Shown one piece after another: positions 25,961 to 34,511 of a stretch of DNA of 64,000 nt. The notes under the pieces were generated by a model. That model did not search any database and was not told the origin of the DNA. It saw only the letters and a program-made list of their open reading frames with translations. The position numbers and the translations under genes were made by a program. The stretch spans positions 186,001 through 250,000 of the forward strand of contig CAZREW010000001.1 in assembly GCA_964599375.1 (NCBI GenBank). The letters are read 5' to 3'. This stretch comes from JAUWCL01 sp964599375. Lineage in GTDB: Bacteria; Krumholzibacteriota; Krumholzibacteriia; Krumholzibacteriales; Krumholzibacteriaceae. The stretch's first letter is position 1, and each line of letters begins with the position of its first letter.

Positions 25961-26458
25961 CTATTCCTCGCTTTCCGGCTCTTCGCCCTCGGACGCCTGA
26001 TATATGAACCTTCCAAAGATCGATAGGGCCATGAATATGGCGAAGACCGACGCAGTGACCTTGACGCCTATCGCTACGTTCGCAAGTGGTATCATCCCGG
26101 CGCTGAAGAGCCGGAACGGCGTACCCTTGGGCAGGAAATTCAGGAAGAAATACCCGCCGGTAAAGCCCAGCAGACCGATGATCACGAACGCCAGGGCCCC
26201 GGAGTTGTCGAGGATCGAGGCGCCCGTATTGCTCATCTTGCTCAGGCCCATTTCCTTTCCGAAAGCCAGGGTGAGGAGGACATAGGCCGAGGCCAGTATC
26301 ACGCCGCCGGCGAAGCCGCCTCCCGGGGTGACATGCCCGTACAGGACGATATATGCCCCGAATATGACGATGATCCCGATCACGAACCTCACGATAGTCT
26401 TCACTATCGGGGTCATCCCCCTGCTGGTATCTCTCATTTCCTCTTTGAGTCTGTCCAT
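25961..26458 (-). CDS. Na+/H+ antiporter subunit B (MrpB/MnhB; MbhF-like)
   Basis: 165 residues from ATG 26458, preceded by AGGGAGCG. A longer in-frame start at 26503 would overlap the upstream gene. VIFGAYIVLYGHVTPGGGFAGG is the MrpB signature, followed by about four helices. An inserted soluble loop with LPKGTPFRLFSAGMIPLANVAIG is also conserved. Confidence 0.92.
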   Translation of the reverse strand: MDRLKEEMRDTSRGMTPIVKTIVRFVIGIIVIFGAYIVLYGHVTPGGGFAGGVILASAYVLLTLAFGKEMGLSKMSNTGASILDNSGALAFVIIGLLGFTGGYFFLNFLPKGTPFRLFSAGMIPLANVAIGVKVTASVFAIFMALSIFGRFIYQASEGEEPESEE

Positions 26459-26468
26459 TAAGCGCTCC

Positions 26469-27062
26469 CTAGAACCCCTCGAAGTTCTGCTTGATATCCT
26501 CATCCTCGAGTATTCCGAATTTTTCCTGGTCGATCTCCGTCTTGCCCTTCCGGCCCCTTCTTCTGAGGATCACGAACGCGCCGACTATCGACGTAAACAG
26601 GACCGTCGCCTCCCCGAGCGTATCGTATGCCCTGAAATCGAGGAGCACGGAGGTCACTATATTCGTCGCTCCGGTCTTCTCCGTCCCCGTCCTGAGATAT
26701 TCGCCGGATACCCGCATAAGGGGCTCGCCGAATTTCGGGAGCTCCCGGACCGCGAAGTAGGCGAACATGAGGAACAGCCCGAAGAAGATAAGGCTCGATA
26801 CGAACGGGAAGGTGTCCCTCGCTCCCTCGATGGAGGTATTGTCCGTCGTGATGGTAGCCCTTATAAGGACGACCAGGATGAGGATCTCGACCACGACCTG
26901 TGTAATGGCGATATCCGGCGCCCCGAGCATCAGGAATATGATACTGAGGCTGAACCCGACCACGCCGACCGAGATGACCGAAGAAAGCAGGTTCTTGGTC
27001 TCGATCGCGATAATCGAACCGATTATCATGAAAACCATCAGTAAAAGGAGAATGATCTCCAT
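26469..27062 (-). CDS. MbhD-MbhE fusion (MrpA C-terminal-like, DUF4040)
   Basis: 197 residues. The first half is MbhD/DUF4040-like (SSVISVGVVGFSLSIIFLMLGAPD followed by IAITQVVVEIL, with Glu in a helix). The second half, after a soluble linker, is MbhE-like (VLLDFRAYDTLGEATVLF). In Mrp antiporters both parts form the C-terminus of MrpA; in Mbh they are separate. Here they are joined but detached from the large antiporter-like subunit encoded upstream. Confidence 0.88.
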   Translation of the reverse strand: MEIILLLLMVFMIIGSIIAIETKNLLSSVISVGVVGFSLSIIFLMLGAPDIAITQVVVEILILVVLIRATITTDNTSIEGARDTFPFVSSLIFFGLFLMFAYFAVRELPKFGEPLMRVSGEYLRTGTEKTGATNIVTSVLLDFRAYDTLGEATVLFTSIVGAFVILRRRGRKGKTEIDQEKFGILEDEDIKQNFEGF

Positions 27063-27086
27063 CCGTATCCCTTTCCTCTTCGTTTG

Positions 27087-28979
27087 CTACAAGGCAAAGA
27101 ACATCAAAATAAACGTCAGCGCTCCCAGACCTATTATAGTCCAGGACAGGTAAGTCGACAGAATCCCGTTATGCAGGCGCCTGAGCACCTCGACGACGTT
27201 GGACCCGATCAGCCCCCAGATATTGTAGATATCAAGGGCGCCCCCCTCTCCGTCCCTGAAAAGAGCCGAATAGGCGGGATAGAGGTCGTCGGTCACAGTC
27301 TTGTAGAATTGTGTGCCGGGGATCCTCATCTCCTCGTTATCGAGGATGTTTCCACCGACCCACACGTTTTCATCGAGACGCACGTGCCTCGTCCTGCCGA
27401 ACGCGTAGATGATAAGCCCCACGATCAGCCCGGCGATCATAAGCAGCGTCGCCGTCACGGGGCTCCAGTATCCGGACGCTGTGCTGACCGTCAGTTCGTG
27501 AACGCTAACGGCCGTCGACCCCGCTACGCTCGGCGCGATGAACTGCTCTATCGGAAACTGCGCGTATATGCCGAAGACGATGCAGAGGATGGCAAGGAAT
27601 ATCATCGGGACCTGCATCGTGAACCCGGCCTCCCGGACGCCGTCGAACTTCTCCTGCCGCCTTCCGAGGAAGACGGAGTGGATCACCTTGACGAATGACG
27701 CCAGGGTGAGCGCGCTTCCGAAAACTGCCACGATAAGGAATATGATATTGTAACCCGGCCCCTCGAGCATCCCCTGGTAAACGAGCCATTTCGATACGAA
27801 TCCGTTGAACGGCGGCACCCCGGAGATCGACAGGGCCGCCACCATCGTTGTCAGGAATGTGACCGGCATCAGCCTTGCCAGCCCTCCGAGCTGTTCGAGG
27901 TCGGTGGTCCCCGCTCTCTTCTCGACCGCTCCGGCCGACAGGAAGAGCCCGCTCTTGTATATGGCGTTGTTGAGCATGTGGAAGAGGCCGCCGACTATCG
28001 CGACGGGTATCCCGCTTCCCACGCCGAGGACCATATAGCCGACCTGGCTTACGGCGTGAAAAGAGAGGAGCTTCTTGAGGTCGTGCTGTACCAGCGCCAT
28101 CAATACTGCGAACAGTATCGTCACCGCTCCTATGATCATCATCATCAGCGAAAGCCCCGAGCCCGGCCTGATAGCGAAGATGTCGAGCGAGATCCTCGCG
28201 AGCAGATAGATGCCCAGCAGTTTGTCCAGGGCGGCGGGCAGGAAGGCCATCGTGGGCGCAGGCGTCGATTCTGCGATCGCGGGCACCCATGAGTGAAGCG
28301 GCATGGCTCCGGCCTTCGCTATCGCCCCCGTGAAAAGGAGCAGGAAAGCGAATATCCCCGTCACGGTGCCCGTCGGGATCCCCTCGGCCGAAAGAGCGGA
28401 TATAGAAAGCGTGCCGTAGACCATCCAGATGATGATCACGCCGAGCAGCATCGCAGCGTCGCTGAATCCGAGTATGGTGAAGCACTTCTGCGCCGCCGTC
28501 TCTGCGCCCTCTCCACCCATGTTGACGAGCATGTAGAGGAGCAAGGTCAGTATCTCCCAGGTGACGAGCAGCAGGAGAAGGTTGTCCGAGAGCACCGCGC
28601 ACGCCGCCACAGCGAGCGTCCATAGCAGATAAGTGTAGTATATCCCCGGCGTCTCCCTGTCCCTGAACCAGTAGCCTATCGAATATAGGATGATAAGAAC
28701 GCCGAACAACGCTATGAAAAGAAGCACGAACGCGCTGAAGTTCGTGAGCTTCAGGGCGAAATCGAAATGGAAGACATCCCCTATCGTGAATATCGTCCTC
28801 GCATACTCCAGGTGGGGTTCCGCCCCCCGCAGCCCAAAAAGCTGAATCGTCTTGAAAAACATCCACGCGGACGCCAGCAGGGCCAGTATTCCGGCAGGCA
28901 GCCTCACCTTCTTCGGGAAAAAGAGGGTCACGGCGCCCATCACGGCCGGGATCACGATTACGTACAGAAGTTCATGCAT
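27087..28979 (-). CDS. Second antiporter-like membrane subunit (NuoL/MrpA N-terminal-like)
   Basis: 630 residues, about 15 membrane helices, PF00361 family. DNLLLLLVTWEILTLLLYMLV holds the helix-5 Glu, and AGAMPLHSWVPAIAESTPAP the helix-7 Lys-like position. LKKLLSFHAVSQVGYMVLGVG matches the broken-helix region. The C-terminus is longer than in MrpD, with an amphipathic stretch and a last helix, like NuoL or HyfB-type subunits. With the 500-residue MrpD-like subunit the complex would have two putative ion channels. It follows the hydrogenase large subunit by 33 bases. Confidence 0.88.
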   Translation of the reverse strand: MHELLYVIVIPAVMGAVTLFFPKKVRLPAGILALLASAWMFFKTIQLFGLRGAEPHLEYARTIFTIGDVFHFDFALKLTNFSAFVLLFIALFGVLIILYSIGYWFRDRETPGIYYTYLLWTLAVAACAVLSDNLLLLLVTWEILTLLLYMLVNMGGEGAETAAQKCFTILGFSDAAMLLGVIIIWMVYGTLSISALSAEGIPTGTVTGIFAFLLLFTGAIAKAGAMPLHSWVPAIAESTPAPTMAFLPAALDKLLGIYLLARISLDIFAIRPGSGLSLMMMIIGAVTILFAVLMALVQHDLKKLLSFHAVSQVGYMVLGVGSGIPVAIVGGLFHMLNNAIYKSGLFLSAGAVEKRAGTTDLEQLGGLARLMPVTFLTTMVAALSISGVPPFNGFVSKWLVYQGMLEGPGYNIIFLIVAVFGSALTLASFVKVIHSVFLGRRQEKFDGVREAGFTMQVPMIFLAILCIVFGIYAQFPIEQFIAPSVAGSTAVSVHELTVSTASGYWSPVTATLLMIAGLIVGLIIYAFGRTRHVRLDENVWVGGNILDNEEMRIPGTQFYKTVTDDLYPAYSALFRDGEGGALDIYNIWGLIGSNVVEVLRRLHNGILSTYLSWTIIGLGALTFILMFFAL

Positions 28980-29012
28980 GCGTTCAACTCCGCTACGCGT
29001 ATAAGTGTTACG

Positions 29013-30218
29013 TTACATTTCGAGCTGCCTGCGGATCTCCTCTGTCTTCTCCACCGACAGCTTTATCAGGTCTCCCTCCGAGAGGACGTATTTCTCGCCG
29101 GAGTTCACATCCAGGCGCCCGACGCGCTCGGTGCACGAGTAGCATGGATCGACCGCCGCTGTGATCAGCCCGGCGTCGGCCACCGTGTTGCCCGGCACGC
29201 TTGCCTCGTTCGTGAGGATGTTGTTGAAGCTCGGGGCGCGGATCTTGTGCCTCATGGGCATGTTCCCGCCGTTCGAGCGTATGTAATGAAGCACCTCTCC
29301 GCGAGGGGCCTCGTACACTCCGATCCCCTCGCCGGGCGGCACTTCGCCGATCTCCATGCAGAGCTCGCTGTCGTCTTTTATCGGGCCCAGCTCCTCGAGC
29401 TTGTCGAGACACTGCCTTATGATCTTTATGGCTTCGAAGTTCTCGAGCTGCCTTACGACAGCCTTGTCGAAGACGTCGCCGTTCTCGCATACTATGACGT
29501 CGAAATCGAGCTCGCCGTAGGCGTCGATCGGATGGTCCCGCCTCGCGTCGATATCGTATCCGCCCGCTCTCGCCGTAGGCCCGAGAGCTCCGTACAGGCG
29601 GCACTGGTCCCTGTTGAAGATGCCGACGCCCTTTGTCCTGGCGTGGATCACGGGGTCGTCGATGATAGCCTTGGTGAGCAAGTCGTTCTTTTTCCAGAGC
29701 TCATCGAGCATCCCCCGGACAAGGCCGAACTGAGTCTCGGGGATGTCCCGCCTGACGCCGCCGATGCGCATCATCGCGTAATGGTTCCTGTTTCCGGTCA
29801 CCGCCTCGAGCACGTCGAGAAGGGGCTCGCGGTACTTCCATGTCCACATGAAGACCGTGTTGTAACCGATGAAATGGCCTGCCAGCCCCGTCCAGAGAAG
29901 ATGGCTGTGCAGCCTCTCGAGCTCAGCCGTGATGACCCTGAGGTACTGGGCGCGCTTCGGGACCTCTATCTGCAGGAGGTCCTCGACCGCCTTGACATAA
30001 GCAAAAGGATGGGAGCAGGAACAGATCCCGCAGACCCTCTCTACGAGGAACGGGACCTGGTCCCACGTCTTCGACTCGGAAAGGATCTCGATCCCTCTGT
30101 GGCTCCAGCCGATAGTCATGTCGATATCGACCACGTTTTCACCGTCGACATGAAGTTCGAAGAACTCGGGTTCCTCGAGTATCGGATGGAACGGGCCGAT
30201 CGGGATCTTTTTAACCAT
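29013..30218 (-). CDS. Group 4 [NiFe]-hydrogenase large subunit (MbhL/HycE-like)
   Basis: 401 residues. Both nickel-binding CxxC motifs are present: RVCGICSCSH (C63, C66) and DPCYSCTER (C359, C362). This separates it from NuoD of complex I, which lacks them. Thirty-six residues follow Arg365, a C-terminal tail like that of HycE and MbhL, expected to be removed by the maturation protease encoded at the operon end. The protein should carry the Ni-Fe site that interconverts H+ and H2. NuoC-, NuoB- and NuoH-like genes lie directly upstream. Confidence 0.93.
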   Translation of the reverse strand: MVKKIPIGPFHPILEEPEFFELHVDGENVVDIDMTIGWSHRGIEILSESKTWDQVPFLVERVCGICSCSHPFAYVKAVEDLLQIEVPKRAQYLRVITAELERLHSHLLWTGLAGHFIGYNTVFMWTWKYREPLLDVLEAVTGNRNHYAMMRIGGVRRDIPETQFGLVRGMLDELWKKNDLLTKAIIDDPVIHARTKGVGIFNRDQCRLYGALGPTARAGGYDIDARRDHPIDAYGELDFDVIVCENGDVFDKAVVRQLENFEAIKIIRQCLDKLEELGPIKDDSELCMEIGEVPPGEGIGVYEAPRGEVLHYIRSNGGNMPMRHKIRAPSFNNILTNEASVPGNTVADAGLITAAVDPCYSCTERVGRLDVNSGEKYVLSEGDLIKLSVEKTEEIRRQLEM

Positions 30219-30265
30219 TTCTGTTCACCTCTTTATAAACACAGCCTGTAAGGCCTAATATTCGT

Positions 30266-30787
30266 TTACGGGTTCCGTCCCTTCAGGGGCCTTCCCGCCA
30301 CCTCGTCGGCCCTTTCCTGGCCGTCGTTCTTGTTCCGGGACATCTCGAGTTTTGTCTTGTTCTCCCTCTTGTGGGGATAGAAGTCGACGGGCCTCGTATC
30401 GGACCTCAGGACCGGCCTCAGGTCGGGGTGGTGCCTGAAGTTGACCTCGAACATCTCAAATATCTCGCGCTCGATCCATTTCGCGCCGGGGATGACCGGC
30501 GATATCGAGTCGAGCTCGGGGTTCGGCTTCTTCGCGAAGGTCTTGATCGTCACATAATAATGCTCTTTGTCGAACGGGAAGAAGAACATGACCTCGACGC
30601 CGTCCCGGTCATCAACGCCGACACCGGTATCGAATCTCGCATCGAGATCGTTGAACAGGAACGAGGCGAGCTCTACCCAGACCTCGTTCTCGGCATATAT
30701 ATAGATCCTATCCTTCGACCGATCGGCTATCTCCACCTTGCCGCCGAACTTCCCGGCAATCCTCTTTTTTACTTCTTCCCGTTCCAT
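30266..30787 (-). CDS. Hydrogenase subunit, NuoC/30-kDa type (MbhK-like)
   Basis: 173 residues. The second half matches the 30-kDa subunit signature: AKWIEREIFEMFEVNFRHHPDLR followed by a PVDFYPHKRE-type end, where most homologues read W-x-E-R-E-x-x-D-(M/L)-F-G-(I/V). It is a structural subunit linking the large and small subunits, without cofactors. A charged C-terminal tail (NKTKLEMSRNKNDGQERADE) is unusual. Confidence 0.9.
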   Translation of the reverse strand: MEREEVKKRIAGKFGGKVEIADRSKDRIYIYAENEVWVELASFLFNDLDARFDTGVGVDDRDGVEVMFFFPFDKEHYYVTIKTFAKKPNPELDSISPVIPGAKWIEREIFEMFEVNFRHHPDLRPVLRSDTRPVDFYPHKRENKTKLEMSRNKNDGQERADEVAGRPLKGRNP

Positions 30788-30815
30788 ATTTACTGTTCCC
30801 CCGTGTTCGTCTTCC

Positions 30816-31229
30816 CTAGAGCGTTCCCAGGACTTTCACTACCCCCGCTATGATCGTCTCCGGCTTGGGGGGACAGCCGGGGACATACGCGTCGACCGGG
30901 ATGAACTTGTCTGCCGGCCCGATGATATTGTATCCGTCGCGGAAAATGCCGCAGCGGCATCCGCACGCCCCGACCACGATCACTTTCACCGGCTTCGGCG
31001 CGGCCTCGTACAGCCTCTTGAGCCGGGGCAACACGTTGCGGGTGACCGGTCCGCTTATAAGCAGCACATCGGCGTGCCTGATGCTTCCGACCAGCACGAT
31101 GCCGAACCTCTCGACATCGAATCTGGGGGTCAGGGCATCAAGGATCTCGATGTCGCAGTTGTTGCACGCGCCGGTGTTCACGTGAAAGACCCAGGGCGAT
31201 TTTTTCAATGCTTTAAGCGCCAGTGACAT
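30816..31229 (-). CDS. [NiFe]-hydrogenase small subunit, NuoB-type (MbhJ-like)
   Basis: 137 residues. The four cysteines for the proximal [4Fe-4S] cluster are visible: CNNCDIE, then CGCRCGIF and VPGCPPKPE. VFHVNTGACNNCDIEIL is typical of Mbh/Ech/Hyc small subunits. It passes electrons to or from the Ni-Fe site. The gene lies between the NuoH-like and NuoC-like genes. Confidence 0.93.
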   Translation of the reverse strand: MSLALKALKKSPWVFHVNTGACNNCDIEILDALTPRFDVERFGIVLVGSIRHADVLLISGPVTRNVLPRLKRLYEAAPKPVKVIVVGACGCRCGIFRDGYNIIGPADKFIPVDAYVPGCPPKPETIIAGVVKVLGTL

Positions 31230-31246
31230 TTAAAAGCCTCCGCGAC

Positions 31247-32179
31247 CTAGTACCCCAGCACCGCCAGGATCATTGCGATAATCGAAAGTATGAGCATCGG
31301 ACCCCAGAAGAACCTCATTGCCTGGTCGATCCTCACCCTGGGATTCGTGTTCTTTATAAGCACCATTATTGTTATGATAGCCACATACTTGAGGATCGTA
31401 GTGAGGATCCTCCATCCTTCCAGCGAGACGCCGCCCCAGAGCATAGTGATTATGAATACCGGCACCACGAAGAACATGATGCCCATATTCAGCCTCACGA
31501 CCGCCAGCGGCGCGCCTGAATACTCGATGTGAGAGCCGCCCGCCAGCTCCGTCTCCGCCTCTGGTATGTCGAAGGGGAGCATGGTGCATTTCGCCTGGGC
31601 ACAGAATATGGCGACTATGAAGGCGATGACCCCGGAGAAGCTTCCGAGCATGACCCCGTGATGCGCCTGATAATCCAGTATCGCGGCGAAAGAAAAAGAG
31701 TGTGCCTTGTAGACGGTCGTCAGCATCGCGATCACCAGGGGCAGCTCATATGCGGTGAGCAGCTTCATCTCACGGGCGGCGCCGAGTATCCCGAGCGGGT
31801 TGCCCGATGCGCTCGCCCCGATGATCATCGATATCGCCGGGATCGTCATGATATAGAAGACAACTATCGAATCGCCTACGAATGACGCCGTTGGGTAAAG
31901 GTTCGCCATCCACAGGATCGTCGAGGCCAGCGTGGCCGCGGCGAGGCCTACCAGCGGGGCGACGAGAAATCCGGTAGATTTAGCCCCGGCCGGGACGACG
32001 ATCTCCTTCCCGAGCAGCTTCACGGTATCGGCGAACGGCTGGTACCAGGGAGGTCCCACCCTCCAGTGCACCCTCGCGGTTACTTTCCGGTCCACCCACG
32101 TCGCCAGAAGGCCGACGACCGCCGTGAAAAGGAACCCGGGAAATATCAGAAAGTTGAGCAGATATTTCGCAGCGTCCAT
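31247..32179 (-). CDS. Hydrogenase membrane anchor, NuoH-type (MbhM/HycD-like)
   Basis: 310 residues, about eight membrane helices. WVDRKVTARVHWRVGPPWYQPF and ADTVKLLGKE match the NuoH quinone-chamber region. DIPEAETELAGGSHIEYSG is the conserved Glu-rich loop. NTNPRVRIDQAMRFFW closes the family pattern. It couples electron transfer in the peripheral arm to the antiporter-like subunits. Confidence 0.93.
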   Translation of the reverse strand: MDAAKYLLNFLIFPGFLFTAVVGLLATWVDRKVTARVHWRVGPPWYQPFADTVKLLGKEIVVPAGAKSTGFLVAPLVGLAAATLASTILWMANLYPTASFVGDSIVVFYIMTIPAISMIIGASASGNPLGILGAAREMKLLTAYELPLVIAMLTTVYKAHSFSFAAILDYQAHHGVMLGSFSGVIAFIVAIFCAQAKCTMLPFDIPEAETELAGGSHIEYSGAPLAVVRLNMGIMFFVVPVFIITMLWGGVSLEGWRILTTILKYVAIITIMVLIKNTNPRVRIDQAMRFFWGPMLILSIIAMILAVLGY

Positions 32180-32191
32180 AGGTCCTCTCCG

Positions 32192-32671
32192 CTAACGCAC
32201 CAGCATCCAGCGGGCGAAGTATCGCCCGCCTTCAGCGGCGTGCCTGTGTTTCTTCTCCAGTTCGGTGAGCTCCTCGAACACCAGAGCCCCCGACGTACAT
32301 GTCGCGACGCAGCGTGGCTGCTTTCCCTCTTCGAGCCGATCATGGCAGAGATCGCATTTCGGCGACACGTGCCATGTCGAATGCATGAACATCACGCCGA
32401 ACGGGCAGGACATGATACATGACTTGCAGCCGATGCAGAGCTGGCTCTGGCGTATGATCGTGCCGTTTTCGTCCTTCATGATCGCGTCCTGGGGACACAC
32501 CTCGAGACAGAGGGGCGTGTCGCAGTGCCTGCAGTGGAGAGGCATCAGGGCGACTTCCTCCACGGCTCCGTGCTTCAGCAGTCCCTGGTCATGGTGTCCC
32601 TGGGCGCAGGCGGCGGCGCAGGCGCGGCACCCGGTGCACAGGTTCATGTTGATATAGATTCTCTTCTCCAT
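32192..32671 (-). CDS. Polyferredoxin-type electron-transfer protein (HycB/HydN-like)
   Basis: 159 residues with four [4Fe-4S] binding sets: CTGCRACAAACAQG, CRHCDTPLCLEVCPQD, CIGCKSCIMSCPFG and CDLCHDRLE followed by CVATCTSG. This pattern is that of HycB, HydN and DmsB-type subunits that link a molybdopterin-family or flavin subunit to a hydrogenase. It lies between the NuoG-like gene and the NuoH-like gene, four bases after the former, consistent with an electron bridge between the added oxidoreductase module and the hydrogenase. Confidence 0.9.
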   Translation of the reverse strand: MEKRIYINMNLCTGCRACAAACAQGHHDQGLLKHGAVEEVALMPLHCRHCDTPLCLEVCPQDAIMKDENGTIIRQSQLCIGCKSCIMSCPFGVMFMHSTWHVSPKCDLCHDRLEEGKQPRCVATCTSGALVFEELTELEKKHRHAAEGGRYFARWMLVR

Positions 32672-32675
32672 AACC

Positions 32676-34463
32676 TCAGCTCTTCTCGCTTTGCCTGCCC
32701 AGCGTCACCGCGACCGGGGCGAGGCTTATCTCACCGTGACGTTCATCCATCTTCCACGGGAACAGCTTGCGGACCGAGGGGAAGTGTATCGTCGCGGCGA
32801 CGGTCCTTCCCTCGAGCTTACCCGTCGTCCTGACCTTCAATACGGCCTCTCCACCCTCGGAAGCGACCTTCACCAGATCGCCGTCGCGAAGATGCATCTC
32901 GCCGGCGATCTGCCCCGATACCATCAGTTCGGGCCCCGGGCATGTGACCGTCGACCAGAAGAGGTTCCTGCTGATCGATCCGTCTGCGGCGTGAACAGCC
33001 TCACTCCACGGGATAAGGACGGTGTCGGCTATCTCGAGGTCCTTCATGCGCGCCGCGTATCCCGCCCAGTCGGCCGAGAGGCTTTCGCCCGAGCCGGCCC
33101 TCTCAGTCTTTCTATGCACCTGCGCGGCCTCCAGCCTGGACCCCATCGCTCTGGCGAGGTCGGTGAGGAACTGGCCGTCGCTCACGGCGCCAGCTATCGG
33201 GGTTATCGTCTCCTCGCGGATGATGTCCTCGCCGAACGAGGGCGAGACCGTGCCCTTTTTCTCCACCAGGGCCGCCGCGGGGATAACCACGTTAGCGCCC
33301 GTAGCCGTCGCTCCCCGGAAAAGCTGCGTCGCGACGGTGAACTTGCTGTCGCGAAGCGCTTTCTCGACAGGCGCGGCGGGAAAGACCGAGAACGGGTCGA
33401 TCCCGAGGAGGACGAATGCCTGGACGCCCCCCGAGGCTATATCTGCAAGGGCCTTTCCGGATCCTGATCCGGCGAGTACCGACCATATCCCCCAGGTGTT
33501 CTGCTGAACGAACTGGGCGTCGAACACAGCCTCTCCCGGGCAGATCCTGGTAACCGCTTCGGCAAGGACCGACGCGAGGCCCGGCGCGCCGAAGCGCCCG
33601 AATATATTCGAAAGGTGAGTCTCGACCCTGGCCGCTCCCAGCATCGAGCCGGCCGCCGCCTCGATATCTTCCCTCGAGACGCCACCGAGACGTTCGATGT
33701 CGTTCCATTCCACAACGCTGATCAGCTTCCCGAGCCCGCCGGGAAGGCTGGCTCCGCTTTTGGCGGCGGCGGCTTTCAGCAGTCCCGCGAGGACCGCCGG
33801 CTCTCCGCCTGGCCTGCAGGCCAGGTGCCTGTTCGCGAACCAGGCCGAGTGGTTCTTCCCGGTGCTGATCGTTATGACCTCGTTGCCCCTGCCGGCATAC
33901 TTGCCCGCCGCGACGGCCTTGGCCGTACACGGGTGCTCGCTGAACGGGTCCCCCACTAGCAGGAAGACCTGCCTCTCGCCAGCAGGCTTCTCGCCCGCCG
34001 CGGTGAGACCGGAGAGGTCGTATTCCGTCCACGCCCTGAACAGCGGGACATCGTCCGGAGCCATGAGGGCGATCTTTTCCGTCCCTATGATCTCCCTTGC
34101 GAACTTGAGCGCGAGCGCCGCCTCCTCGTTGGTCAGATTGTCACCCACGAGTATTGCGATGGCGTCGCCGCCCGCCTCTTTTTTTACGGCCGAAAGATTC
34201 TTCGCCGCATCCTTTACCGCGGCCTCATAGGGAGCCCTCTCTCCGAGGATGTACGGGTAGTTGAGCCTGTCGGGGTGGGAGACGAACTCGACCATCGCCG
34301 CCCCCCTTGCGCAGAGGCTTCCGCCGTATTTCGAATCCTCACTGCCGTCCCAGTCCAGGGTAAGGATCGACGCGTTTGTGAAGACAGGGCTCCTGCGGCC
34401 GCCCCTGAGGATCAGCGGGCAGGCCAGAGAGCAGATCGAACAGTTGCTGCGTATCTCACTCAT
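32676..34463 (-). CDS. Molybdopterin-oxidoreductase-family protein, NuoG-like (no visible metal-ligand Cys/Sec)
   Basis: 595 residues. The N-terminus has the [4Fe-4S] set C8-C11-C15-C51 (NCSICSLACP, GSLCARG) and the HPDRLNYPYI block of the molybdopterin oxidoreductase superfamily. A C-terminal beta-barrel domain includes GQIAGEMHLRDGDLVKVASE. In the position where formate dehydrogenases carry the catalytic Cys or Sec before CHxPSVAGL I see IGTEKIALMAPDDVPLFRAW, with neither. So it is probably an electron-relay or structural subunit like NuoG rather than an active formate dehydrogenase. The N-terminal 2Fe-2S domain of NuoG is also absent. Confidence 0.7.
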   Translation of the reverse strand: MSEIRSNCSICSLACPLILRGGRRSPVFTNASILTLDWDGSEDSKYGGSLCARGAAMVEFVSHPDRLNYPYILGERAPYEAAVKDAAKNLSAVKKEAGGDAIAILVGDNLTNEEAALALKFAREIIGTEKIALMAPDDVPLFRAWTEYDLSGLTAAGEKPAGERQVFLLVGDPFSEHPCTAKAVAAGKYAGRGNEVITISTGKNHSAWFANRHLACRPGGEPAVLAGLLKAAAAKSGASLPGGLGKLISVVEWNDIERLGGVSREDIEAAAGSMLGAARVETHLSNIFGRFGAPGLASVLAEAVTRICPGEAVFDAQFVQQNTWGIWSVLAGSGSGKALADIASGGVQAFVLLGIDPFSVFPAAPVEKALRDSKFTVATQLFRGATATGANVVIPAAALVEKKGTVSPSFGEDIIREETITPIAGAVSDGQFLTDLARAMGSRLEAAQVHRKTERAGSGESLSADWAGYAARMKDLEIADTVLIPWSEAVHAADGSISRNLFWSTVTCPGPELMVSGQIAGEMHLRDGDLVKVASEGGEAVLKVRTTGKLEGRTVAATIHFPSVRKLFPWKMDERHGEISLAPVAVTLGRQSEKS

Positions 34464-34511
34464 ATACGACTTTTCTTCCCGGGCCGCCGGCGCGGCCCAA
34501 CAACAAGTGAA

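Noticed and set aside
32676..34463. Catalytic formate dehydrogenase subunit
   Set aside because: No Cys or Sec at the metal position and no in-frame TGA; hence formate hydrogenlyase is not claimed.
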